A stretch of 40,072 nucleotides of DNA from Alphaproteobacteria bacterium (lineage in GTDB: Bacteria; Pseudomonadota; Alphaproteobacteria; Micavibrionales; Micavibrionaceae), in contig JAOUOR010000009.1 of the NCBI GenBank assembly GCA_029880245.1, positions 1 through 40,072 of the forward strand. Reading direction: 5' to 3'. Position 1 is the stretch's first letter. Each line of letters opens with the position of its first letter. Positions 9,026 through 16,090 of the stretch are shown piece by piece. The translations under genes and the position numbers were made by a program. The notes beneath the pieces were generated by a model. It worked only from the letters and a program-made list of their open reading frames with translations, did not search any database and was not told where the DNA came from.

Positions 9026-9597
9026 GATAATCCGCTTCGTACCAGATCAATAAAATGCCTGTGCATCGGGGAGGGATAATCTTCGGTAAGCTCGGGGTGG
9101 AAGGTACTGGCGATTTTATTACCCTTTTGAACCCAGACAGGCGAGCCCTCGTGCTCGGCCAGAATCTCTACATCTTTTCCAATGTCTGTGATAATAGGGG
9201 CGCGAATAAAGGAAACCTTATAGCCGTTAATATCCGAGTGGTGGCTTTCCAGCTGCCGCCCGTAACCGTTGCGCTCTACAGTGAAGGGAAGAATACCAAA
9301 AGAGTCTTGCGCGGGGTTTGTAACTTTTTCAGCCATAAGAATCGAGCCTGCGCATATCCCCCAAACGGGCTTTGTCTTGAAGTTTTCAGCCAGAGCATCC
9401 CATAAGCCAAAATTCCTGATTAAACGCAGCATTGTCGTGCTTTCTCCGCCGGGCAGGATAAAGGCATCAATGTCTTCGAATTGTTTTTGCGTCTTTACGG
9501 CTTTAAAGTCCGCGCCACAAGCTTCGATATGCGGGCGATGTAACTCTACTGCGCCTTGCAGGGCCAAAACGCCGATAGTAGCATCCTTCTTGCTCAT
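8995..9597 (-). CDS. pdxT: Pyridoxal 5'-phosphate synthase glutaminase subunit PdxT
   Basis: Class I glutaminase of 200 residues that hydrolyses glutamine and passes ammonia to PdxS for PLP synthesis. GVLALQGAVELH begins the fold, GGESTT (residues 50-55) forms the oxyanion region, the nucleophile is Cys82 in WGICAGSILMA, and the His167/Glu169 pair is in TFHPELTED. The length equals the family norm. The last 11 or so codons overlap the start of the SPFH gene in another frame, so the extreme C-terminus (after FIDLVR) is probably derived from that gene. It lies 9 bp downstream of pdxS, an operon seen wherever the DXP-independent pathway occurs. Confidence 0.96.
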   Translation of the reverse strand: MSKKDATIGVLALQGAVELHRPHIEACGADFKAVKTQKQFEDIDAFILPGGESTTMLRLIRNFGLWDALAENFKTKPVWGICAGSILMAEKVTNPAQDSFGILPFTVERNGYGRQLESHHSDINGYKVSFIRAPIITDIGKDVEILAEHEGSPVWVQKGNKIASTFHPELTEDYPSPMHRHFIDLVRSGLSCRFPSLIYT

Positions 9598-9606
9598 AGA
9601 AAGTTT

Positions 9607-10506
9607 TTACCAACCGCGATTAGCCATGCGCATAGGCTCATCAATCTCGCTGATTTCCGTGCCGCGCATAGCAACGCCTTCAAGCTCTTTGGAGGCTTCA
9701 AGAACAATTGCGGGATCATCGAAATGAGCTGCGGCTTTGACAATGGCTTTGGCAAATTTCTCGGGATTATCGGATTTGAATATACCAGAGCCGACAAACA
9801 CGCTTTCGGCGCCAAGCTGCATACAAAGAGCCGCATCCGCAGGTGTAGCAATGCCGCCCGCTGCGAAATTCGGTACAGGAAGCTTGCCTTCCTCGCGAAC
9901 AATTTTCAGTAATTCGAAAGGAGCGCCTAAATCACGCGCCGCAGTCATAAGCTCGCTTTCATCCATATTGCTGACCCATTTGATTTGCGCGTTTATCTGG
10001 CGCATATGGCGCACAGCCTCAACAATATTACCTGTCCCCGGCTCGCCTTTGGTGCGCATCAGCGCGGCTCCTTCACCTATGCGGCGTAAGGCCTCGCCCA
10101 GATTTTTCGCACCGCAGACAAAGGGCACTTTAAAATCCTGTTTATTGATATGAAACTCTTCATCGGCAGGCGTTAAAACCTCGGATTCATCAATATAGTC
10201 AACGCCAATTTGCTGTAGTAATTGTGCCTCTGCAAAGTGACCAATACGGCATTTCGCCATAACAGGGATCGAAGAGACTTTCATAATTTCTTCGATAAGC
10301 TCCGGCGGGCTCATACGGGCAACGCCGCCGGCCTTGCGGATATCGGACGGTACGCGCTCCAGCGCCATCACGGCAACTGCGCCGGCTTCTTCTGCAACTT
10401 TGGCTTGATCAGCAGTTACAACGTCCATAATAACGCCGCCTTTAAGCATTTCTGCCAGACCGGTTTTAATATTAATGACATTGCTTGTAGATGAAGTTTT
10501 GCCCAT
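9607..10506 (-). CDS. pdxS: Pyridoxal 5'-phosphate synthase lyase subunit PdxS
   Basis: PLP synthase subunit of 299 residues that condenses ribose 5-phosphate, glyceraldehyde 3-phosphate and ammonia into PLP as a dodecamer capped by PdxT. The (beta/alpha)8 barrel is fully conserved: GGVIMDVV with Asp28, VMAKCRIGH with the Schiff-base Lys85, and [11 protein letters not shown] with the second catalytic Lys153. [10 protein letters not shown] and [10 protein letters not shown] form the phosphate site. A purine-rich ribosome site (AAGAAGAGAT on the minus strand) precedes the ATG. It is first in pdxS-pdxT-SPFH. The PdxST route is less usual in alphaproteobacteria, many of which use PdxA/PdxJ. Confidence 0.97.
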   Translation of the reverse strand: MGKTSSTSNVINIKTGLAEMLKGGVIMDVVTADQAKVAEEAGAVAVMALERVPSDIRKAGGVARMSPPELIEEIMKVSSIPVMAKCRIGHFAEAQLLQQIGVDYIDESEVLTPADEEFHINKQDFKVPFVCGAKNLGEALRRIGEGAALMRTKGEPGTGNIVEAVRHMRQINAQIKWVSNMDESELMTAARDLGAPFELLKIVREEGKLPVPNFAAGGIATPADAALCMQLGAESVFVGSGIFKSDNPEKFAKAIVKAAAHFDDPAIVLEASKELEGVAMRGTEISEIDEPMRMANRGW

Positions 10507-10635
10507 CGCTGTATCTCTTCTTTTCTTAAAGTTAATGCTTTAGCGGTCATTTATACACTGAAATCCAAGGAATGCAATCATTCTCGTATTCGGGTATATC
10601 CGTAAAACAGCATTTTTCTTGAAACTCTATGGAAA

Positions 10636-10664
10636 TTGCCCTAGTGTGGTTTTTTTGACAAGAT
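10636..10664 (+). promoter_or_regulatory. Promoter candidate of first tandem paralogue
   Basis: TTGCCC (10636-10641), a 17-base spacer, then CAAGAT (10659-10664). The block CTCTATGGAAATTG just upstream is repeated at the same place before the second paralogue, where the hexamers are better (TTGACT and CATAAT). The conservation between the copies supports a real promoter. Confidence 0.45.
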
Positions 10665-10691
10665 AAACAATTAACACGTTTTAGGGTGATC

Positions 10692-11270
10692 ATGAGTTTA
10701 AACAATGAATTTGGTAGTTTAGAAATTAAGATTGGTGAAGAGAAACCAAAAGCTGTGGAATGTGAATTGTTTACCGTGGCCAGTGATCTGTCAAAGATCC
10801 TTGAATTACCTTTGCGTGACGTGCTAAATGCCGCTCATGATCAAGCACTTAATATCGCTTATGAAATGGCGAGTGATGGAATGTTGGATATTGAAACGGC
10901 ACTGGAGGACGCTTATGAAATGGTGCTGGATAAATTTAAAGAATTTAAAGAGGAAAGCCAAGAGAGCGAGGATGTTAGATTTTGGGCAAAAGGTATTACG
11001 GGCGCTACTTTAATTGTATCACTGGGTTTGAGTGGCGCTAAATTTTTAGGCTCGGAAATTGAAGGAGCATTTGCTTTAGCTGTTTCGGCAATATTCCCCG
11101 CTTATTTTAGCTATTCGGCGGGCAAGGATTGTAACAAAATAAAGGACCGTATTCTGGAGGCTTCCCAGAGATTCCGGGATAAGAAAGGAAAATTACTTGA
11201 TTTTTTTGAACTCCAATTAAACGCCCCTGAAAATCAGAAACCGGAATCCCCTAATCCACAGTACTCGTAA
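10692..11270 (+). CDS. Uncharacterised membrane protein, tandem paralogue 1
   Basis: Unrecognised protein of 192 residues from the ATG at 10692, which is preceded by AGG at 10683-10685 at good spacing. The N-terminal half is acidic and helical (SDLSKILELPLRDVLNAAHD, then a Glu-rich stretch). Two hydrophobic segments follow at about residues 106-125 and 128-146 (ATLIVSLGLSGAKFLG, AFALAVSAIFPAYFSY), forming a membrane hairpin. The C-terminal part RILEASQRFRDKKGKLLDFFE is amphipathic. The next gene is a paralogue with the same order of parts: (S)D-L-(D/E)-L-x-LR-(D/E)-VLNA, the hairpin, and EAS-x-(R/Q)-F. Function is unknown; both ends are probably cytoplasmic. Confidence 0.75.
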   Translation: MSLNNEFGSLEIKIGEEKPKAVECELFTVASDLSKILELPLRDVLNAAHDQALNIAYEMASDGMLDIETALEDAYEMVLDKFKEFKEESQESEDVRFWAKGITGATLIVSLGLSGAKFLGSEIEGAFALAVSAIFPAYFSYSAGKDCNKIKDRILEASQRFRDKKGKLLDFFELQLNAPENQKPESPNPQYS

Positions 11271-11328
11271 TTTTTTCAGTGATCCGGTGCAGCAGTTTCT
11301 GGAATTTTCCCTTGGATCTCTATGGAAA

Positions 11329-11357
11329 TTGACTTGGCGACATCTTTTTTGCATAAT
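11329..11357 (+). promoter_or_regulatory. Promoter of second tandem paralogue
   Basis: TTGACT (11329-11334), a 17-base spacer, then CATAAT (11352-11357), a good sigma-70-type match. The preceding CTCTATGGAAATTG is shared with the promoter of the first paralogue, and the distance to the start codon (58 against 56 bases) is nearly the same, so promoter and gene were duplicated together. Confidence 0.6.
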
Positions 11358-11386
11358 ATATATCACCAACAAGTTTTAAGGTGATT

Positions 11387-11866
11387 ATGACTTTAGCAAG
11401 TGAATTTGATAAACCGAAACCAAAACCAACAGACGAAGAGGATAAGCTGTGGAACTATGCTGCATGTGTTTCAGACGTCCTTGATTTAGATTTGCGTGAA
11501 GTGCTTAATGCTCTTCATACAACACAGTCAAATAAATTTAAAGAAGTGGGAGAGAAAAGTGAGCAGAACCACAACCCAGAATTTTGGAAAATAATAATTA
11601 TATACATTTTTGCACTTATATCATTGGGTCTTTTTACTGCTAAACTTTCAGGCTCGGATGTTGGTGCGCCACTTGCTTTCACAACTTTGGTAACAGCCCT
11701 ATGCGGATACTCCCTTTTTAGTGGCAATGAAAATTATGATGAATTGAGGAATTCTGTTCAGGAAGCTTCTTGGCAATTCGAAGAAAGCGGCAAAACATTA
11801 TCACCATATTTTGAGGATATGATTGCGGAATCAATGAAACCGGAACCCTCTCAACCACAATTCTAA
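11387..11866 (+). CDS. Uncharacterised membrane protein, tandem paralogue 2
   Basis: Unrecognised protein of 159 residues from the ATG at 11387, with AAGG at 11378-11381 as ribosome site. It has the same layout as its upstream neighbour: VSDVLDLDLREVLNALH near the start, two hydrophobic helices (IIIIYIFALISLGLFTAKL and LAFTTLVTALCGYSLF), and a C-terminal SVQEASWQFEESGKTLSPYFED. It lacks the Glu-rich helix between the first motif and the membrane hairpin, which explains the shorter length. Sequence divergence is large, so the duplication is old. It ends one base before the convergent Smr gene. Confidence 0.72.
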   Translation: MTLASEFDKPKPKPTDEEDKLWNYAACVSDVLDLDLREVLNALHTTQSNKFKEVGEKSEQNHNPEFWKIIIIYIFALISLGLFTAKLSGSDVGAPLAFTTLVTALCGYSLFSGNENYDELRNSVQEASWQFEESGKTLSPYFEDMIAESMKPEPSQPQF

Positions 11867-11867
11867 T

Positions 11868-12422
11868 TTACTTCTTCCGGCGCAACAAAACATAAAATGC
11901 GCCTTCGCCCCCGTCTTTGGGTTTGGCGTGTTGCCATGAAAGAACATAAGGGGACAGCGCCGGATCAGAAAGCCATTCCGGCAGGGTTTGCCTTAAGATT
12001 CCCGGTTTTTTATCAATCAGCAATTCATCGGCGCTTTGCCAGCCCCCTTTGCCAGTAATAACAAGGACACATTTTTTTCTGCCCTCAAATGAGGCAAGTA
12101 TGAAGTCATGAAGGGCATCATAGGCTTGCTCTCGCGTCTTACCGTGTAAATCAAGGCGGGCTTCGATTTTGAATTGGCCGCGCCGTAATTTTTCCTGTGT
12201 GCGCCGATCCGTATTTTGCCGGACAGGGCTATTTTCGGTCTTTGGTCTTTGAGGCCGCGGGGCAGGGTCGGATTTCCTCTTGTGAGGGGTTTGTGATTGG
12301 GGCGCAGGGTCTTGAAAATTTATTTCTTTCTTATTTTGCAAAGGTTTGATATTTTGCGTATATGTTTCCCAAAGCGTCTGGTCAGGGTTTTTATTATGGA
12401 TTTTATCGTCTTTGTCAGCCAT
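11868..12422 (-). CDS. Smr/MutS2-domain protein
   Basis: A 184-residue protein with a long basic, Pro/Gln-rich and probably disordered N-terminus (about residues 1-85), then a C-terminal Smr domain. The domain shows the signature ARLDLHGKTREQAYDAL and the second conserved block VLVITGKGG, ending AFYVLLRRKK. Smr domains are small nucleases or nucleic-acid binders; stand-alone forms such as SmrA/SmrB act on DNA or on mRNA of collided ribosomes. The precise target is not known. Start codons of this gene and the following plus-strand gene face each other only about 31 bp apart. Confidence 0.9.
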   Translation of the reverse strand: MADKDDKIHNKNPDQTLWETYTQNIKPLQNKKEINFQDPAPQSQTPHKRKSDPAPRPQRPKTENSPVRQNTDRRTQEKLRRGQFKIEARLDLHGKTREQAYDALHDFILASFEGRKKCVLVITGKGGWQSADELLIDKKPGILRQTLPEWLSDPALSPYVLSWQHAKPKDGGEGAFYVLLRRKK

Positions 12423-12453
12423 GATTGGGAAATTGGTTTGCTGTTATAAAAAT

Positions 12454-13299
12454 ATGAATCTTATGTCTATGATCCGTCCTAGAAATATAAAGAGCAAGTT
12501 TTTTGTCTTTTTGACTGTTATTTTAATCTTCACAGGGGTGAATTCTGCTTCGGTTCCGGCTGCTAATGATGTCATGCTTTTGAAAGAGCCGGAGCCTCCG
12601 GGCTTGTTTGAACTTGCGGTTTTCGGGTTTTTTAGATTGGGCGGTATGGCGCCGGATTATGATCATTGGATTAAAAGCAGAAAATATTATGCAAGCGTAC
12701 CCGATGAGTTGAAAGAAGAATATTTTCTGCAGAAATCCATAGAATTAGGTGCTCAGTTTAGCAATTATAACCTTGATGAGGATTTACTTGTAATAGAAAC
12801 GGAAGTCATCGCCGAATTAAAGGCAGCAACAGAAGAGGGAAAGGCAGTTTTCTCTTTTCGATTCCCGGATGATGATAAAAGCAAGCCTTTTAATCCGGTT
12901 TTTGCTTTTTCCTATGGTCCGGATGTTATTGCTTTGAAGGTGATTGATCTTAAGTTTTTCTCTCATATGGAATTATCGGAAAGTCAGTTCAAAAGAATGG
13001 AAAGTAAGTTGGATTATTCAAGTGACCAAGAATTTCCGGCAATCTTGCATTTAAGGGTAAAACCGCATTTTGCCGATCATAAAAAGCCTGTTCTCAGTCC
13101 TGATAAAACAAAGCAATATATTATGGAAGGCAAAGTCGGATATGTTAATTGTGTTCAGGAAGATTATTTTACCCATAAGAAAGTTGAGTTATGGGACTAT
13201 GTTGCGCCGTGGTATAAAGAAATTTACGAGCGCCTGATAAGGGAAGCCGAAAACCCCGAAGGACAGTATCCGCATCCTTACGACCTTTTCAAGGATTGA
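12454..13299 (+). CDS. Uncharacterised exported protein
   Basis: Unrecognised protein of about 281 residues. A signal peptide is clear: basic RPRNIKSK, the hydrophobic core FFVFLTVILIFTGV, then SASVPA, so export is likely. The mature part is mixed alpha/beta with no motif I recognise; segments include FELAVFGFFRLGGMAPDYDHW, YFLQKSIELG and a C-terminal PWYKEIYERLIREAENPEG. Three nearby ATGs (12454, 12463, 12469) could start it; none has a convincing ribosome site, and 12469 gives the most typical signal peptide. A frame extension to 12346 would overlap the divergent Smr gene and is rejected. Confidence 0.7.
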   Translation: MNLMSMIRPRNIKSKFFVFLTVILIFTGVNSASVPAANDVMLLKEPEPPGLFELAVFGFFRLGGMAPDYDHWIKSRKYYASVPDELKEEYFLQKSIELGAQFSNYNLDEDLLVIETEVIAELKAATEEGKAVFSFRFPDDDKSKPFNPVFAFSYGPDVIALKVIDLKFFSHMELSESQFKRMESKLDYSSDQEFPAILHLRVKPHFADHKKPVLSPDKTKQYIMEGKVGYVNCVQEDYFTHKKVELWDYVAPWYKEIYERLIREAENPEGQYPHPYDLFKD

Positions 13300-13364
13300 T
13301 GCAGGTTTGAGTTTTTGCAGATTTTTTGCTATTATGCCGCTAAGCAGCTTTGAGGGCATAGAAA

Positions 13365-13940
13365 ATGTTACCCGTAATCAAAGATATAAAATTTTCAAAA
13401 TTTGATGAAACGCAGCAGACAGATGCGCGCCTCGGTCTTAACCATGACAAGCCATCTTCAAGTCACAAAGAAGAAAAAAGGGAGGAAGATAATCAAAATG
13501 ATGTTTTCGAATCCGTTAAAGAAAATTTTTCCGTTCAGTCTTTGATTATATATCTTGAAAATTATATTGAAGATCATTTGCTGGAAGAAGGGGAAGAAAA
13601 AGTTCAGGAACCTTCAGAATTCACTCAAAAGCAGGAAAAATTGAGTGGCTGGTATAATCCCGATCATAATAATTCCAGTTCTGCCGAGCGAAAGAAAGCT
13701 GTTCTTGCTTATGCCCGTACTGCTCGCGCAGCTCAGAAGGACCGTTATTTTTCTGGGACCCAGACCGATAAAAATTTCGATAGAAGCCGTAATACATATA
13801 GTTTGAATGAGATTTATCGTTTGTTATGGGATCTTCGGGGACTTAATGAAAAAGGGGTTAAGCGCCTTAAGATCAATACGAATGAGACATTGATTGTGGC
13901 TATTGAAAACGCAATCAAAACGGCAGGTGATTTTCTATAG
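13365..13940 (+). CDS. Uncharacterised hydrophilic protein
   Basis: Unrecognised 191-residue protein, preceded by GAGGG nine bases before the ATG. It is highly charged, with a Lys/Glu/Asn-rich, probably disordered region (about residues 20-50), an acidic helix (SLIIYLENYIEDHLLEEGEE) and a more ordered C-terminal half: ERKKAVLAYARTARAAQKDRY, then YSLNEIYRLLWDLRGLNEKGV. No signal peptide or membrane segment is visible. It ends eight bases before the convergent winged-helix regulator. A gene product looks real from the continuous codon usage, but no function can be proposed. Confidence 0.65.
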   Translation: MLPVIKDIKFSKFDETQQTDARLGLNHDKPSSSHKEEKREEDNQNDVFESVKENFSVQSLIIYLENYIEDHLLEEGEEKVQEPSEFTQKQEKLSGWYNPDHNNSSSAERKKAVLAYARTARAAQKDRYFSGTQTDKNFDRSRNTYSLNEIYRLLWDLRGLNEKGVKRLKINTNETLIVAIENAIKTAGDFL

Positions 13941-13948
13941 ATATCTGT

Positions 13949-14467
13949 TTATGGCGTATAATACCCATCGGCATCAGTCATTAAGATTTCAGGCTTTGAC
14001 GAATCAGTCTCTATTTTTTGGCGCAGTCGATAAATATGGGTCTCGATTGTGTGGGTCTCGGTATCTTTCGCATAATTCCATACAGCTTTGAGTAAATCTT
14101 CCCGTGAAACTCTTTCTCCGTTTTTGCTTGAGAGATATTTAAGAATAGCCACTTCTTTCTCGGTCAGATTAATTTCCGAGTGATCGGCCTTGGTAAAAAT
14201 ATGATGTGCTAAATCGAGTGAGCATAAACCAAAGTGAATGTAACGCACCGTACTTTCCTCATCCAAGAGATCAAGAAGTCGCCCAAGACGAAGGGGGAAA
14301 TCCAGTTTTACCTCTTCCTTATGCTCACGCTTGATAATAATCAGAGAGTTATCTAATGAATTATCAATTTCAAACTGACAAATTGCATCTCTTTTGTGGG
14401 TTTTTACATAGGAAGAAACTATCTCTATGATCGGCTCTTTTGCCTTGATAACCAGGGTTTCACTCAT
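13949..14467 (-). CDS. Winged-helix DNA-binding regulator (OmpR/PhoB effector type) without receiver domain
   Basis: A 172-residue protein. The C-terminal 90 residues are an OmpR/PhoB-type winged helix: INLTEKEVAILKYLSSKNGE, VSREDLLKAVWNY, then the recognition helix region THTIETHIYRLRQKIE and the wing ending DADGYYTP. The N-terminal 80 residues do not look like a phosphoreceiver: there is no conserved acidic pocket or DxxMP motif. FPLRLGRLLDLLDEE precedes the effector domain. Such receiver-less regulators are common in alphaproteobacteria and are of largely unknown role. It is divergent from the gene at 14536 across a 68-bp gap and could control that gene or itself. Confidence 0.85.
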   Translation of the reverse strand: MSETLVIKAKEPIIEIVSSYVKTHKRDAICQFEIDNSLDNSLIIIKREHKEEVKLDFPLRLGRLLDLLDEESTVRYIHFGLCSLDLAHHIFTKADHSEINLTEKEVAILKYLSSKNGERVSREDLLKAVWNYAKDTETHTIETHIYRLRQKIETDSSKPEILMTDADGYYTP

Positions 14468-14495
14468 GTTTTTGATCCATATATCCTTAAAATTC

Positions 14496-14510
14496 TGGCA
14501 CAGATATTGC
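14496..14510 (+). promoter_or_regulatory. Sigma-54-like -24/-12 promoter
   Basis: CTGGCAC-AGATA-TTGCTT matches the RpoN consensus TGGCAC-N5-TTGC, with exactly ten bases between the GG and the GC. The implied start near 14522 would leave a 14-base leader containing AGGAC before the ATG at 14536. A TATAAT at 14516-14521 offers a competing sigma-70 -10, but has no good -35. Confidence 0.5.
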
Positions 14511-14535
14511 TTTTCTATAATTCTAGGACAGTAAA

Positions 14536-15111
14536 ATGCAAGATATTAGTGTAAATACTATACTGGATACACAGCACAGTACACAAGGTTATGGTTTGCG
14601 CTGGGTGCGTAATGAGCGCATGGCGGGGACTGTGCCGTCTTATGGCGGAGTTTCTTCCGCGTCAAAACCTTCTGATATGACGAGTTTCGGCCAACAAGAG
14701 AAATTCACGTTCAAGGATTTTCTCGACATGATTAACCCGTTTCACCATATTCCGGTAATCAATATGATTTACCGTGAAATCACAGGCGACCAGATCAAAC
14801 CTGCCTCTAAAATCATGGGAGGAGCCTTGTTTGGCGGGCCGATTGGCGCGGCGGGATCATTGGTGGATGCTATCATTGAAAGAGAAACCGGATATGATCT
14901 TGCCAATAATACTCTGAACGCCATAGGCGTTAAGGAAAAAGCGCAAAGACAAAATATGCTTATTACACAGCAAAAAGCCTACGAGGATTTACCGGTAGCC
15001 TTGTTAGCCTTTACTGAAATTCCATTGCGCAATACAGAAGGCGCGAAAACGCAGCTTGGGAATGACTATATATCCCGCTCTCCGAAAAGGGCTGTACCTA
15101 TACGAATATAG
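14536..15111 (+). CDS. Uncharacterised protein with conserved glycine-rich helical core
   Basis: Unrecognised 191-residue protein. The core FKDFLDMINPFHHIPVINMIYREITGD, then IMGGALFGGPIGAAGSLVDAIIE (about residues 66-125), looks like a family conserved among alphaproteobacteria; the Gly/Ala-rich stretch could enter or cross a membrane. The N-terminus is polar. AGGAC precedes the ATG. A sigma-54-like promoter lies directly upstream. The last 46 bases overlap the 3' end of the convergent yggS gene, so the tail SPKRAVPIRI is antisense to YggS coding sequence and may be a late extension. The role is unknown. Confidence 0.7.
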   Translation: MQDISVNTILDTQHSTQGYGLRWVRNERMAGTVPSYGGVSSASKPSDMTSFGQQEKFTFKDFLDMINPFHHIPVINMIYREITGDQIKPASKIMGGALFGGPIGAAGSLVDAIIERETGYDLANNTLNAIGVKEKAQRQNMLITQQKAYEDLPVALLAFTEIPLRNTEGAKTQLGNDYISRSPKRAVPIRI

Positions 15112-15731
15112 GTTGCGCCCAGAGCTATGGCTTTCGGGTAATCACTGCTCATGCCCATACTCAGCTGCGCCAGATCGTGTTCACTTGCGAGTTTTTTCAA
15201 AAAAGCAAAATGCACGGCTGCTGGGTCATCGATGGGCGGAATGCACATGAGCCCCCTTATATCAAGCAAGCATTCCACGCGGCAAAAATGCAAAAAATCA
15301 GGCAAATCTTTCGGAGGAATCCCCGCTTTTTGTGGTTCTTCCCCTGTATTGACCTGAATAAGGCACGGCATGGATTTATTCTGGATTTTAAGCTCTTCCC
15401 CTAGTTTTCGGGCCAGTTTCTCGCGGTCAATCGTATGAATGACATCGAAAAGGGCAATCGCGTCCTTAATTTTATTAGTCTGCAAGGGGCCGATTAAATG
15501 AAGCTCCAGATCAGGATAATCGGCCTTGAGCTCTGCCCAATGTTCCTGTGCTTCCTGTACGCGGTTTTCGCCAAAGATCCGGTGGCCATAATCAAGAGCA
15601 GCGCGAAGCTTGTCTTGAGTTTGGCGTTTGCTCACAGCTATCAGATTCACATCCTCCGGATTGCGCCCATTATTTCTAGCTATTTCCGTGATTTCCAAGT
15701 CAAGCGATTTGAAATTTTCTGCGATGGTCAT
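15066..15731 (-). CDS. yggS: YggS/PLPBP-family PLP homeostasis protein
   Basis: A 221-residue member of the YggS/PROSC family, a fold-type III PLP-binding protein with no known catalytic activity that buffers PLP and affects amino-acid pools. The PLP Lys is K35 in LIAVSKRQ. GHRIFGENRVQEAQEHW, LHLIGPLQTNK, LIQVNTGEEPQKAG, RGLMCIPP and LSMGMSSDYPKAI are family blocks. The C-terminus IRIGTALFGERDI is standard, so the 46-bp overlap with the convergent gene at 14536 is due to that gene. The start is typical. PLP synthesis genes pdxST are also in this window. Confidence 0.96.
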   Translation of the reverse strand: MTIAENFKSLDLEITEIARNNGRNPEDVNLIAVSKRQTQDKLRAALDYGHRIFGENRVQEAQEHWAELKADYPDLELHLIGPLQTNKIKDAIALFDVIHTIDREKLARKLGEELKIQNKSMPCLIQVNTGEEPQKAGIPPKDLPDFLHFCRVECLLDIRGLMCIPPIDDPAAVHFAFLKKLASEHDLAQLSMGMSSDYPKAIALGATYIRIGTALFGERDI

Positions 15732-15746
15732 CTAGTTTCTCATACC

Positions 15747-16020
15747 GTCATTCCCTGAATCCACGTTAAGTGGATTTTAAGGGAATCTATAATTGCTTTT
15801 AGTCATTATATGGATCCCCCTAGAATTTTCTATAGCCATTTAAAATATTGATTGGACAAACCAAATCTCGTCATTCCCCGAATTTTACGCAGTAAAATTC
15901 TAGGGGAATCCAGCTAATCATGGATTGCCTTAGAATTTTTTAAAAAATTCAGGCAATGACAGGCTTGGAAACTGTCCAATTCTTATCTTAAATGGCTATA
16001 ATAAAAATTCGGGGGATGAC
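15747..16020. repeat. Palindromic repeat element, interrupted by a second element
   Basis: The left arm starts GTCATTCCC (15747) and forms a hairpin with AAGGGAATC (15779-15787). The right hairpin begins GGATCCCCCTAGAATTTT (15812-15829) and its partner AAAATTCGGGGGATGAC is found only at 16004-16020, after a 170-bp insertion (15831-16000). Taking that out restores a continuous palindromic element of about 104 bp. Non-coding; lies between yggS and the porin terminator, and fills most of this 359-bp gap. Confidence 0.7.
15831..16000 (-). repeat. TATAGCC-ended palindromic element, copy 1 (nested)
   Basis: Ends are inverted repeats: TATAGCCATTTAAAAT at 15831 and ATCTTAAATGGCTATA at 16000, extending over about 30 bases to TTGGACA and TGTCCAA. 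Inside are two hairpins of the GTCATTCCCC...GGGGAATCC and GGATTGCC...GGCAATGAC kind (15870-15960). Read on the minus strand it matches 24078-24211 almost base for base. Confidence 0.75.
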
Positions 16021-16035
16021 GCTCTTGAAGCGGGC

Positions 16036-16066
16036 AAAAAAGAAAGGCGCTAAAAAAGCGCCTTTC
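16036..16066 (-). terminator. Rho-independent terminator of the porin gene
   Basis: Perfect nine-base stem GAAAGGCGC (16042-16050) / GCGCCTTTC (16058-16066) with a seven-base loop. On the minus strand it is followed by TTTTTT. It lies 25 bases past the porin stop. Confidence 0.9.
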
Positions 16067-16090
16067 AAAAATTCTTAAGAAAACTTCAAA

